From positions 10,448,951 to 10,512,950 of the forward strand of contig OY992541.1 in assembly GCA_963921195.1 (NCBI GenBank): 64,000 nt of DNA, read 5' to 3'. A model generated the notes under the pieces. The model was not told where the DNA came from. It did not search any database and saw only the letters and a program-made list of their open reading frames with translations. This stretch comes from Pegoplata infirma. Taxonomy: Eukaryota; Arthropoda; Insecta; Diptera; Anthomyiidae. Positions 20,576-31,526 of this stretch are shown here, piece after piece (position 1 is the first letter of the stretch; each line of letters starts with the position of its first letter). A program made the translations under genes and the position numbers.

Positions 20576-22052
20576 ATATCCACCTTTGTTTTATTTCACT
20601 CACCATGTATTAAACAACTCTGAATTTGGCACTCAGTAGTCATCTGGAAAAATGCGTTTTTAAAAAAAGTTTGCACATATCCGACCTTGAAATTTTTTAA
20701 ATTCGGAAGGTAATTGATTGTCCTAGGGAACTTTTACGGTTTTATAGCTAACATATGCTATCATTTTTTTTAAAGTCAAAATAAAATTCCAATTCATACT
20801 TCAATAAGTTCATCTTAAGGTCACTTAAATTTTTCCAATTAAATCGATCTAATAGATGAGTTCACCAACATTTCACTATTTATCATTAAAGTACTCACCT
20901 TCGACATTATTTTCCATTTTATAGTTTTTAAAAACTATAAATTCTTAATATAAAAACTTTTGTTAGAAGCTATCACAAAATTCATTGCACTCAATCGTTA
21001 TTTTATAGCTAATTAAGAAATTGCAAGAAAAACTAATGATAAAGTGACCGTACATCAATTCTGTCGAAAAATTGAGAAAGAATTGTTTACTTTGTTGAGT
21101 TTTTTTTATATTAATGTAAAAAAAAATAATGTTTGCAAAAATTTTAATTTTGACTTTTGGCCAAAAAATGGGTAAAATTTCCTATAGTGCACTGTAATAG
21201 CCAAATGAAAACAACAAACCCTACAATTTTTGGGGTTTTTATTCCTTTATATGTGCTTAACAAATCCCTAAACTCCAATAGCCGATTTTTTAAAATTTCT
21301 TTAACAAAAAAAATAAAAATTTAAAATTTGAGATTTGAAAATAGTGTTGAAAAATTCAGACCAGTTTAGCATTTATTTAAAACAAGTTAGCAAAACGCAA
21401 TATGAAAAATATGTATCTTCTTAGTACATTGGAACTTGAGGAATAAAAAAAAATAATTACAGTAGATAATTTCAATAAATTTCAAAAATGGGGCTCGAAT
21501 TCCTTGATCAGGTGGTTTGCCACACGTTAGTTGCCGGGGGAAGTTGTCATAACTCGGCTAATTTTCAACCGATTTTAATTTTTAACACCTTATTTGATAG
21601 ATAATTAACTCTTAATCAAAATTCAGTGACCATTTGAATTCAAACTGTACTTAAAATATCAAAAAAATTGAGAAAATGAAAAAAAAGTCATATTTTTCCC
21701 TTGTAATCCGTTTTTCAAACTTTAGGCTCAACCCGGAGGTACTCGGAACACAAAAAAAATTTTTTTTAAATATGCATAATTATTTTTATCCCCAACCTCA
21801 CATTTTTCAGCGCGAACACTTTAACTTTTCAAAAAAATTTCTACTATGGCCACTCTATTGGACACCCACATCACGGATTAAATAAAAATCCCCAAAACAC
21901 TATACTATACAAAAGGGGCCCAGAAAGTTTATATTGGGAGCAGTGTTGCCACCAGTGAACCAATAAATTATCCAAGAGTTTGTCCGAAATTTTCCAAAAT
22001 CCCGAAAATTATCCAAAATATCAAAAACAATTTTTTTTACGAAACAAAAGTG

Positions 22053-22152
22053 TTTTTATACCCTCCACTCTAGTGATAGAGGGTATATATAAGTTTGTCA
22101 TTCCGTTTGTAACACCTCGAAATATTGGTCTAGGACCCCATAAAGTATATAT
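22053..22152 (+). mobile_element. DINE-1-like element, copy 5, first part
   Basis: 'tttttataccctccactcta' through 'ggaccccataaagtatatat', then cut by the foldback at 22153. The element resumes at 24027. Almost identical to 55560-55660, which shows the uninterrupted sequence. Confidence 0.9.
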
Positions 22153-24026
22153 GGGGCATTCCATGTGAAATCGGACACTTTGAAAAACTTTTTTTTTAGA
22201 TTTTCCCCATTTGTTTACAGTTTTTAGTACCCTTCGAAAACTCCTTCGTGGTAAATTTTCAGATTTTTTTGATGACCCGTTCAAAAGATATCGAATTTTT
22301 AAAAATTGGTAGTTTGTTCCTTTACTCAAACTTCTTTTAATCATAACTTCTTCAATAATGGTCCAAATTTCAAATTTTTTTTTTTTCAAAATTTTTGTTT
22401 TTTACGTACTTTTTAAAATAAAATCCCAAAAAATTCTTAAAAGCGCTCTAGTATGAGATTTTTAAGTTTTAAAATTTAAATCTCATTTTTGAAAATGTTT
22501 GTACTCTTCGATTTTTTCGAAATTTTTTTGTGTAAAACTTCTATCAATTCTACAAATTTTTTGCCCAGGAAGATCGTGGGATAACGATTATTACTATTTT
22601 TTAAAATTTTTTTGAAAAAATTTTATTGTAATTTTCCAATCTTAAAATCATTTCTACTGCTCCAATGGTGCGTCATAGAGGGGTCCTTTATAAGACCGAC
22701 CCCCATTAATTTTTACGTCTTAACATTTCTTTGGAACAAACTAATACCCTATCTCCAACTTCTAAGGGGGCTCCCACACAAAACGACATTTTTTAAAATT
22801 TGTTCCAACCGCTCTAACTGCCCTAATAGTGCCCTTAGAGCAACAAAATGTATGACCGACCCACAATATTTTTTTAGTCCAAACATTTTCTCTGAACACA
22901 TCTACCCTCTATCTTTAACTGTTAAGGTGGTTTTTTTGTAAATTTGTTTTATTTAATCAGCTTCTACCGGTCCAATGGTGCGTCTGAGAGGGGTCATTAG
23001 TGAGACCGACCCCCATTTATTTTTACCCTACAACATTTTTTCAAAACATACCTACGCCCTATTTCCACTCCCTAAGTAGGCTCCCATACAAAATTAAATT
23101 TTTATAAAATTTGCTCCAACTGTTATTTGTATGGGAGCCTACTTAGGGAGTGGAGATAGGGCGTAGGTATGTTTTACAAAAATGTTGGAGGGTCAAAATA
23201 AATGGGGGTCGGTCTCACTAATGACCCCTCTCGGACGCACCATTGGACCGGTAGAAGCTGATTAAATAAAACAAATTTACAAAAAATAAAAAAAATTGTA
23301 TGGGAACCGCCTTAACAGTTAAAGATAGAGGGTAGGTGTGTTCAGAGAAAATGTTTGGACTAAAAAAATATTGTGGGTCGGTCATACATTTTGTTGCTCT
23401 TGTGTGGGAGCCCCCTTAGAAATTGGAGATAGGGTATTAGTTTGTTCCAAAGAAATGTTAAGACGTAAAAATTAATGGGGGTCGGTCTTATAAAGGACCC
23501 CTCTATGACGCACCATTAGAGCAGTAGAAATGATTTTATGATTTGAAAATTACAATAAAATTTTTTCAAAAAATTTTAAAAAATAGTAATAATCGTTATC
23601 CCACGATCTTCCTGGGCAAAAAATTTGTAGAATTGATAGAAGTTTTACACAAAAAAATTTAAAAAAATCGAAGAGTACAAACATTTTCAAAAATGAGATT
23701 TAAATTTTAAAACTTAAAAATCGCATACTAGAGCGCTTTTAAGAATTTTTTGGTATTTTTTTTTAGAAAGTACGTAAAAAAACAAAAATTTTTTAAAAAA
23801 AAAAATTGAAATTTGGACCATTATTGAAGAAGTTATGATTAAAAGAAGTTTGAGTAAAGGAACAAACTACCAATTTTTAAAAATTCGATATCTTTTGAAC
23901 GGGTCATCAAAAAAATCTGAAAATTTACCACGAAGGAGTTTTCGAAGGGTACTAAAAACTGTAAGCAAATTGGGAAAATCTAAAAAAAAAGTTTTTCAAA
24001 GTGTCCGATTTTACATGGAATGCCCC
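22153..24026. mobile_element. Foldback element with ~940-bp arms inside DINE-1 copy 5
   Basis: Starts GGGGCATTCCATGTGAAATC and ends GATTTTACATGGAATGCCCC. The two arms meet near 23105-23115 and match base for base over long stretches. The right arm lacks about 60 bases present in the left (left 22785-22850), where 'ttttgttgctct' runs straight into 'tgtgtgggagccccc'. The insertion site is (TA)n; comparison with 55650 suggests a duplication of about 4 bases, ATAT. The 122- and 109-codon frames here are mirror-image noncoding arm sequence. Confidence 0.88.
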
Positions 24027-24843
24027 ATATATTTATGATCCTCGATCGATTTTAAGTCGATCTAGCGATGTCCGTCCGTCCGTCTGTCTGTCTGTCCGTC
24101 CGTAGAAAACACGCTAACTTTTGAAAGACTTTACAGAGGCTACTGAAGTTTGGCATATATGTTTGTCATTTACCTGGTCAGGTTGGTATTGCAATCCAGC
24201 CAAATCGGTCCAGTGGTTCAAAAGTTATGAGCAAAAGAGTAAATTTCGGCAAGGGTATTTCGCGAATTTAAGAGATAAAAAACACGATAACTTTCGAAAG
24301 ACAATAATGAGACTACTAAAGCTTGGCACGTATCTTTGCCGTTCCAGATTAGTTTCATCTAAAATGCCACGTGTTTTAACAAGTTTTAAAAGCATTGGTG
24401 GTAACTAAACAATGCTTTTCAAACTTGTTTAATTTTAAAGCAATGCTTTTTAAACTTGTTTAGTTTTAAAAGCATTGGTAACTTAAAAATTACACTCGAA
24501 AAAAATTTTACACTCAAAAAAAAATTTTACACTTCAAAAAATTTTACACTCAAAAAAAATTTACACAAAAAAAATTTTTTTTTTTTTACAAAAATGACAA
24601 TATTTTGTGTAAGAAATATTTTTACAGTAAAAAAAACATTACACTCGAAAAAAGTTTTACACTCAAAAAAAAATTAGTAATTTTTGTTTTTAAAAAAAAA
24701 TGACAAAAAGAGTTTTTTACTCAAAATAATTATCAAAATTGTTAAGTTTTTCACGTTAAAAAATGTACTACCCTTTAAAAAAAATGCATTGTGGAGGGTA
24801 TTCATAGATTCGGCAAAGTCGAATTTAACTTTTCTACTTGTTT
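24027..24843 (+). mobile_element. DINE-1-like element, copy 5, second part
   Basis: Resumes with 'atatatttatgatcctcgatc', GTCC/GTCT microsatellite (24068-24104) and 'gaaaacacgctaacttttg'. The body has 'ttttacactcaaaaaaaa' repeats (24490-24670), then 'gtggagggtattcatagatt', hairpin TTCGGCaaaGTCGAA and CTTGTT. Closely matches copy 10. Confidence 0.9.
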
Positions 24844-24877
24844 TAAATTCAATTTAAAGAATACATGAAATTATTTT

Positions 24878-25429
24878 TTAAATAAAAATCATACATTTTG
24901 TACTGTTCAGAATATAAATTATTTTATAATAATAGTAACACTTCTTTTTCCATATTTTTTTTAACATTTCTATTGTGGGCTCAAAGTTTGAACCCCTAAT
25001 TCTTTCAATGCCTACTTTTGTAAAAAGAATTGAAGCAACAGTATTTGAAGATAATTGATTTCGTAAATCGGTTTTTGTTATCTTTAATTTACTAAAAACT
25101 CTTTCTACTGATGAATTAGAAAATGGAAGAATCATAAGAAATTTAAAAACATTTTCTCAATTTAGAGAAAGATTTTCACCAGCACAATTTGTAATTTTAA
25201 AAATGTTTGCCCAATTAATTTGGACATCCAAATAATCAAAAAGACCATATTTTTGTGGTCCAATTGACCATTTGAAAAGAAGTGCTGTCAAATAAGAAAT
25301 AACTAACAAAAATCTCCAAATTAAATTAAAATAAAAAAAAATATATTTTGTCCATTTAAAACTTTGAATTGTAACTGATAAAATTATCCATAAATTATCC
25401 AAAAATGTAATTATCCAAAGAGTATCCAA
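24878..25429 (-). pseudogene. hAT transposase C-terminal (dimerisation) domain
   Basis: One minus-strand frame interrupted by a single in-frame TGA at 25157-25159. Upstream of the stop it reads GLFDYLDVQINWANIFKI; downstream LPFSNSSVERVFSKLKITKT followed by LRNQLSSNTVASILF. 'P.SN..VERVFS..K..KT..RN.LS' is the hallmark of the hAT C-terminal dimerisation region, where the transposase subunits assemble. The catalytic part upstream is gone, since only about 50 bases remain before the element's right end. It is the only transposase evidence for the CAGTGTTGCCA family in this window. Confidence 0.88.
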
Positions 25430-26096
25430 AAATGTTAAAATTATCCAGTTTTTGGATAATTATCCAAGAAGTGGCAACACTGATTGGGAGTCAAAATGAA
25501 TCCATCAAAATTTCGTGAAAATCAATAATTTTCTTTTGCTCTCTCATCGCGATTGAAGTGGCTTTTTTTTAAATTTTCATTTAATTCACGATGTGGGTGC
25601 CAAAAGATTTTTTTGATATTTATGAGACTTTGGTGAGGCAATTGGAGTACGATTTTTAATTTACAAAAACCAAACAATTTATAAACTTTCTATTAATTTT
25701 TTTGTAAAAAATATGGTTTTTAAGAAAAACCGTTTCAATACCGGTATGTACCGATACCGAAGGAAAAGGTTTTAGGATACCGGTATCCGATACCAAAACT
25801 GAGTTTCGGTATTGGTACCGGTATTCAATTTAAAGGGTTTTGAAACGGATAACGGTATTGAAAAGGTATCGATTGCCAACATTGGTTGTATGTATTGTGT
25901 AACTCAAAATACATCATTTCAAAAAAATTAATAAATATAAATTTAAGTATGGTGATCTAAAGAAAAAAACTACGTTTATAAACTTAAAAAAAGTCCACCT
26001 AAAAAAAGTTAGAAATTTTTTTGTCCCTCCTAAAATCAAAAATTAAAAATGGACTTGACAGGTTTGCCGACTAAGCCAACGATATATAATTTCCCT

Positions 26097-26502
26097 ATTT
26101 GTGTGTATCTCTTTTTTTGTCTATCCATAGCTTTTTAAAGCCCACTGATGAGCTACAAAGCTGAAAATTGCCATGCATATAGTAAAACACCTGGAGCAGA
26201 TCCTAACGTAGCCGGATTTTCGATTTTTTGCCTGTGGGCGGAGAAATAAGCGGACATTTTTTGACATTTTTGCCTAATTTAAAGCCCCCTAATGACTTGG
26301 GAAGCCTCCTAGAATATAGTCCTAACGATGGCGCATATCCCCAAGTAGTCGGATTTAAAATTTTCGCAATGTGGGAGGAGAATTGAGGAGAAAAGTGGCG
26401 TGGCAAAATTGGGATTTTTTTTTAACATTTTTACTTCTTTTGAAACCCCCAAACGACTTAGGAAGGAAAAATGCATAGCATTTTTTTCTAACAATGAAGC
26501 AT
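26097..26502 (+). repeat. Repeat Y, ~180-bp imperfect tandem units
   Basis: Two or three units sharing 'aagccccctaatgacttagg', 'aacgatggcgcatatcc' and 'gtgggcggagaatt'. The same units recur at 29695-30109, 30602-30677, 31205-31526, 35215-35839, 45366-45713 and 48457-48553, and host most insertions between 26 and 38 kb. Noncoding; the short frames here are not conserved between units. Confidence 0.75.
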
Positions 26503-26655
26503 TAGGGTGGCAGCTAAATTTCAACTTTGGATTTTCAACATCTCCCGGGCGGAATATTGTGCCACATGGTCTAAAACTGATGTGGAAAAAATTTCAGCCA
26601 AATCGGATAACTTTAACCCGTGACCCTTTGAGGTCAAAGTTCAAATGATAAAAAA

Positions 26656-27326
26656 AACAAGTGAGAGTGCTAAATTCGGCTGTGCCGAATCTTTGATACC
26701 CTCCAACATGTTCAAATGCATTAAAAAAAATCAGAGGCGTTTTGGGGGGAGGGGGCTCTGTGGGGGTGCTGGGGGATACCTTCCCCAACGCGATTAATGT
26801 TTACTAAATTATTTATTATGCCTTTTGAACTTTAGTTATACCATTTTCTCATAATTTTTATGTTTTTTTTTAATCCACGTCCACAAAAGGGGGCGGGACA
26901 AACAAAAATATTTTGTAGCCCCCCCGGGGTCTAAGTGTATGACTTTTAACTCCCTCTGACATAAAAAGATTTCATTTGTTTAACAAAAATGTAAAAAAAG
27001 CTGTAAAAAATGGCGTTTTTAAAGAGGTTTTTTAGTTCTTTAAGGGGGAACTTTTTTGCCCCTTATCCGATTTTACCCATTTCCGAACTTAGCCGGCCTA
27101 TGACCAAAAGACACATTCTTGCCAATTTTCAGGAGTCTAGCTCTCTTATTTTGGACTGAATCGTGTTTTATACAGACGGACGGACGGACATTCATAGAAT
27201 GACTTATAATCGATCATAGATCAATAATATATATACTTTATGGGGTCCCCGACCGATATTTCTATGCGTTACAAACGGAATGACAAAGTGAGTATACCGC
27301 CATACTGTGGTTGGAGGGTATAAAAA
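26656..27326 (-). mobile_element. DINE-1-like element, copy 6 (GTGAGAG subtype)
   Basis: AACAAGTGAGAGTGC, hairpin ATTCGGCTGTGCCGAAT (26674-26690), 'ataccctccaac', body, reversed GTCY microsatellite (about 27174-27190), block and 'ggagggtataaaaa'. Near-identical to copy 3. The opposite foldback arm (29520-29535 region) has an uninterrupted poly-A/T stretch at this point, showing insertion into a T-run without visible duplication, as expected for Helentron-type insertion. Confidence 0.92.
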
Positions 27327-27388
27327 TTTCCATACAAGCAAAAAAAAAAAGTCCTTTTTTTGTTTTTAATATTAGTTTGCTTTATTAG

Positions 27389-28415
27389 TAGGGCAAGTAC
27401 TTTCATGCATCTAAAAATCGAAAATATGTGCCTATAATATGCTTCTAAAAATCAAAAATATGCACTTAAAATTTAAAAAATATACAATTAAAATTTAAAA
27501 ATATGTATTCAAAATGAATTGATTTTTTTAAAAAAGAGCTTTGGTAACATAAATTAGATTTTTTCAAATACTTTAAAGTCCTCTACAATATTAAACAAAC
27601 GTTTTTTTGAGTGAACACAGCTTTTAATTAGAAAATATTTTTTTATTGACACATTTTGTTATAAAAAATTTTAATTGAACAAAAAAACTACACGGGTAGA
27701 AAATTAAAAATCGACTTGGACGTAAAAAATGTTTAAACATTTTTTACTAAAACTATTTAATTTCAAGTCAAATACTTCTTTAGTAGTTTTTGAAAAAAAA
27801 ATATTTTATGAGTGTAAATTCTTTTTGAGTTTATAAACTATTTGAGTCACAAAATACTTTGTAAAATATTTTTGTGGCTACCAATCTCTTCTAAAAGCGT
27901 TTTGTCCATAACTTCTTAACTACTGTGCCAATTTCGCTAAAATTCAGAGGAATAACAAAAGTTGTTGTATAGGCATTTCTGAGTCAATTTTCCTGTAAGA
28001 AAAATTTAAATTCGAAATAGTTTTTCTTTTCAAATAAAATGTTTCAGAATAGGAAAATTTTAAATTTTTTTTAAGAATCTAAGAATTTTATTTCCAGAAA
28101 CCAATTTTCCTAAAAAATGTCTCAGAATATCATTTCTCTAAGAAAATAATATTTTTTACAAGAAATAGTGGATCGGTTTTGGATTATGTTAAGGTTTTTG
28201 AAATGATTTTTTAAAAAAATGTGGATGAAAATTAAAAAAGCTCAATTTATATGAAAATATGCAAAAATATGCATTTATACCAAAATATGCAAAAATATGC
28301 AACTACAAATCAATGCCATTTTATTGCAAATTTATTGATTCGGATAGATATTTAATTTATGTTATGTTTAGAGTGCCGAGTAAAAACATGCATTTTCATG
28401 AAAGTACTTGCCCTA
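27389..28415. mobile_element. hAT-like element, TAGGGCAAGTACTTTCATG ends
   Basis: Ends TAGGGCAAGTACTTTCATG and CATGAAAGTACTTGCCCTA, with a perfect 8-bp duplication TTTATTAG (27381-27388, 28416-28423). The opposite arm of the host foldback has TTTATTAG once, at the matching place (about 29453-29460). 'aaaaatatgca' repeats lie inside both ends. The middle holds a very worn DINE-1-like 3' end ('gggtagaaaattaaaaatcg', 27694). No transposase. Confidence 0.92.
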
Positions 28416-29694
28416 TTTATTAGCTTATTAACTTTTCAGTTTCTAAAGTGACTCCAAAAAAAAAATTTGAGGCTTGTTAAGGGCTTACTCCAAAAAATTT
28501 TCAAAATTTTTTTTTTTTAGTTTTGATAAGCACACGTTAAGCTCACATATAGAGTTTTATTGACTATTAACTAAATAAATTTGACATTAAAAGTTTTTCT
28601 GAAGATTATTATAACTGGATAATATGAAACTAGTAAGAAACAAACCAGGATGTCTAAATTTTTAGAAAAATTAAAATTTTTCTTTCACATTTTTCTCAAT
28701 TCAAAACCATATATTAAAGATTTTTTGTTGCTCTTAATACCAGGTTTTTTAATTTTTTTTTTAAATTCTTTTCGACATCGCATTTTTGTTCTAAATAGGG
28801 GTAAAAACTGGAAAAATGCAGTTTTTGGCCCTATTTAAGAGCATGATTACAATGTCCCAGAAAGAAAAAAAAATGATAGATTTGAAATATGTATTATCAA
28901 GAGAAACAAAAGCTATTTTGTAAACTTTTAAAAACTAAAAAAATATATTTTTTTAAGAGTATGTATGTCTCAAGACAGTCTCAAAAAAAAAAAAAATCCA
29001 TTTCGATCAGACAAGGGTTTCAGTTCCAAAAAAGACTCAAAAAAAAAAATATAAAATTGAGGATGATTAGGGGTTTACTCCAAAAAACTTAAAATTTTTT
29101 TTTAGCTCTGACAAGCAAACATTAAAGATTTTACGTCGCTCTTGCTAACAGTTTTTCCTTTTAGTTTTTTTTTGGTGACATCGAAGTTTTGTTCTAAATT
29201 GGTGCCAATAGCTGCAAAAATTTAGTTTTTGGCCCTATTAAAAAACAAAATTACGACGTCACAAAATTTTTTTAAAAAAACCTATTATTAAGAGCGACAA
29301 AATATCTTTAATGTATGCTTGTCAAAACTAAAAAAAAAAAAAAATTGAAAATTTTTTAGAGTAAGCCCCTAACAAGCTTGAAAAATTTTTTTCAGAGTCA
29401 CTTTTGAAACTGAAAATCTTGTCCGATCGAAATGAAATTTTTTGTTGGTAATAAGCTAATAAAGCTAACTAATATTAAAAAAAAAAAAAAAAATCGAAAA
29501 AAAAATTTTTTGCTTGAATGGAAATTTTTTTTTTTATCATTTGAACTTTGACCTCAAAGGGGCACGGGTTAAAGTTATCCGATTTGGCTGAAATTTTTTC
29601 GACATCAATTTTAGACCATGTGGCACAATATTCCGCCCGGGAGACATCAATATTAATACAAAAAAATTGCTCCATACCTTTCGCTGCCACCCTA

Positions 29695-30109
29695 ATGAAG
29701 CATATCCTGAAGTAATCGAATCTAAATTTTTTAGACTGTGGAAGGAGAATTAAGAAAAAATGGGGCGTGGCAAAACCGTGTTTTTTAATATTTTAACTAA
29801 TTTGAAGACCCCCAATGACCTATGAAGATGAAAATTGACATTTTTACTTATTTTAAAGTCCTCTAATGACTTAGGAAGCTGACAATTTCCTAGGATATAG
29901 TCCTATTGATTAAGCATATCCCTAAGTAGTCGAATTTTAAATTTTTGGACTGTGGGCGAAGAATTAAAAGGAAAACGGGGAGTCACAAAATTGGAATTTT
30001 TAACATTTTAACTTCTTTTGAAGCCCTCAAAGGAAGCGGAAAATGCATAGCAAATAGTCCTTACGATGTAGAATATCCTGAAGTAATCAGATTTAAAATT
30101 TCTCGACTG
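29695..30109 (+). repeat. Repeat Y, continued
   Basis: Units with 'gaagcatatcctgaagtaatc', 'gactgtggaaggagaattaag' and 'ctaatgacttaggaagctga'. It continues the Y units broken at 26503 and ends at the insertion at 30110. Confidence 0.75.
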
Positions 30110-30601
30110 CACTCTAATCAAAATTTGTTGAAATTTACCCAATTTATAGTAGGAAACTGGACTCCTACTATAAATTGGGTAATTTTACTCTGAATGTGTA
30201 AATTGAATAAATTGACCATTAGTGGTGAATTTAAATAAAAAGAGGTGAATAAAATATAACAAAATAAACAAAAAAATAAATAAAACATGCGGCGCCAGCC
30301 AGCATCGAACTCGCCACCTTCTGATTTGAAAGTACACTTCTTAACCACTACGCTACGGAAGCTTATACTTTTATCTGGCGTTTTAGTTATTTAACATGTG
30401 TGGATGTATGTTGTGCGACAATTTTATTTACGCATTTGTGTGTAAAATATTTGAATTAACGAATAATATTTTTAATTTGCTGTGTTTAATTGGTTTGAAT
30501 TTATTATACGCATTTAGTGTTTATATTAACACATAATGCGTGCTATTCAACAAAAATTTACACAATTTATAATAGTAAGTTTACATGGGGTTTTTAGAGT
30601 G
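30110..30601. mobile_element. CACTC-ended element with tRNA-like interior, TG duplication
   Basis: Ends CACTCTAATC and TTTTTAGAGTG. Other Y units read 'gactgtggac' where this copy has 'gactg' + element + 'tgtggac', so exactly two bases (TG) were duplicated. A strong hairpin, TTACCCAATTTATAGTAG with its complement, is at 30135-30182, and a tRNA-like sequence at 30290-30363. Confidence 0.75.
30290..30363 (-). repeat. tRNA-like sequence (SINE-type pol III head)
   Basis: The minus strand reads CCGTAGCGTAGTGGTTAAG, an A-box match in a D-arm context, a CTTT/GAAG anticodon-like stem, and GGCGAGTTCGATGCTGGC with the TTCGA of a T loop and B box. It lacks U33 and a proper acceptor stem, so a functional tRNA is unlikely. 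Confidence 0.6.
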
Positions 30602-30677
30602 TGTGGACGGAGAATTAAAAAATAAAAGAGCGACGAAAAATTGGGTGTTTTAATTTTTAAAGACCCCCAATGACTTA
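30602..30677 (+). repeat. Repeat Y, continued
   Basis: Short Y segment 'tgtggacggagaattaa' to 'cccccaatgactta', between insertions at 30110 and 30678. Confidence 0.7.
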
Positions 30678-31204
30678 TACCCTGTTCTCACTTACACTTA
30701 AAAACCATTTTTAGCAACATTTTTCTTTTTATGCTTAAAAACCGTTTTTATGACTCGTTTTACCATACATTTTTTTGTTGTAATATGTCAAAATAAAAAT
30801 GTTTTTAGCTCGTTTTAAAATTAAAACGATTTAAAACGAGCGGAGTTCCAGGGGTTGAATTGAGTATTTTTGAATGTTCAGCGTTTTTAAGGCATTTTAT
30901 TAATATTGGCAACATTGTTTATTACTAAAATGTAAATAATACAAAAAAAAAATCGTGCTATTTTTATCTTTAAACAATTCTTGAACATTATAAACAATTA
31001 TATGTATAATTAATGAATATAATTTCAATATTTTAATATCGTTTGTTGTTAAAATGTGTACATGTTTATCAGCCGATAATGCAAATGTCAAAATAAAAAC
31101 ATAAAAACCAAAATAAAACGAGTGAAATTACGTGTGAACATTTTTTTTTTAATTAAAACAAATGTCGTTTAAAACCGTTTTTAGATGCTCGTGAGAACAG
31201 GGTA
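30678..31204. mobile_element. TTA-flanked element with TACCCTGTTCTCAC ends
   Basis: TACCCTGTTCTCAC and GTGAGAACAGGGTA are perfect inverted ends, flanked by TTA (30675-30677, 31205-31207). Other Y units read 'aatgacttaggaag' uninterrupted, confirming a 3-bp TTA duplication as in PIF/Harbinger. The interior has inverted 'aaaaccgtttttag' blocks next to both ends. No transposase. Confidence 0.85.
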
Positions 31205-31526
31205 TTAGGAAGATAAAAATTGGCATGTATGTAGTAGGTTTCATGGGGAAGATCAACACGAATCTTGATTTTTTATATCCAGTGTATTTATTTCCATCTA
31301 TTTTCTGTATTTATATATATATATTTTTTTTGTGTATCCAGCCCTTTTGAATCTCATTGATGGAGTTAGGCTGGATGACTCAATGCTCCGTTATAAAATA
31401 ACTCTTCGTTAAATTTAACTTTTTCATACAAATTTTTACATAAGGCTCCGTTAAATCGGCAGTTAACAGCTAACTTTTCGTTGAGTAATCCGCCCTTAAA
31501 AGCTTAAAATTGGCATGTATGTATAT
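31205..31526 (+). repeat. Repeat Y, continued
   Basis: Y-type text ('ggaagataaaaattggcatg', 'agatcaacacgaatc', 'tgtgtatccag') with a (TA)n run at about 31312-31323. A 31-bp stretch near 31370-31400 has no match elsewhere. No coding sequence. Confidence 0.6.

Larger units (their letters stand above)
18349..21857. mobile_element. Foldback-type element with ~690-bp arms
   Basis: Ends TAGACTGGCCATAG and CTATGGCCACTCTA, flanked by a perfect 8-bp duplication TTGGACAC (18341-18348, 21858-21865). Arms 18349-19030 and about 21177-21857 are near-identical inverted copies. The interior carries a second foldback (19030-19772), a small CACTC element (19914-20072) and a transposase-like fragment (20191-20575, minus). 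Confidence 0.88.
21941..25483. mobile_element. hAT element, CAGTGTTGCCA family, with transposase remnant
   Basis: Ends CAGTGTTGCCACCAGTG and AAGTGGCAACACTG with a perfect 8-bp duplication ATTGGGAG (21933-21940, 25484-25491). 'ggataattatccaa'-type repeats lie inside both ends (21960-22020 and 25385-25465). The right third encodes a hAT transposase C-terminus on the minus strand. The left two thirds is a DINE-1 that itself contains a foldback (22153-24026). Confidence 0.92.
16741..25884. mobile_element. 9.1-kb hAT-like element swollen by nested insertions
   Basis: Ends CAAGGTTGGCAATCGA and TCGATTGCCAACATTG with a perfect 8-bp duplication GTTGTATG at 16733-16740 and 25885-25892. Both subterminal regions carry many CGGTATCGGTA/ACCGGTA motifs (16765-16885 and 25735-25865), as hAT elements do. 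The element's own sequence is only a few hundred bases at each end. The rest is later insertions: DINE-1, repeat X, a foldback (18349-21857) and another hAT (21941-25483). Confidence 0.88.
16192..26088. mobile_element. Outermost inverted-end pair around the 9.1-kb nest
   Basis: TATATATCGTTGGCTTAG then TCGGCAAATCTGTCAAGTCC (16192-16210 joined to 16686-16710) is mirrored by GGACTTGACAGGTTTGCCGA and CTAAGCCAACGATATATA (26050-26088). About 45 bp of inverted end, one or two mismatches. The left end is interrupted by the insertion 16209-16682, and the right end shows the uninterrupted site. The target duplication is unclear because the ends are (TA)n. Confidence 0.7.
26503..29694. mobile_element. 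Foldback element with 9-bp target duplication
   Basis: Ends TAGGGTGGCAGC and GCTGCCACCCTA, with ATGAAGCAT at 26494-26502 and 29695-29703. A 9-bp duplication and long arms fit Foldback/MULE-type elements. The left arm is interrupted by a DINE-1 (26656-27326) and a hAT-like element (27389-28415); the right arm, about 29100-29694, is uninterrupted and shows both empty sites. The central part holds repeated hairpins around 'tttttggccctatt' (28770-28850, 29185-29240). Confidence 0.85.

Noticed and set aside
22021..24038. 122-codon minus and 67-codon plus frames with the same peptide.
   Set aside because: The identical peptide comes from the two mirrored arms of a foldback; low-complexity sequence with no domain.
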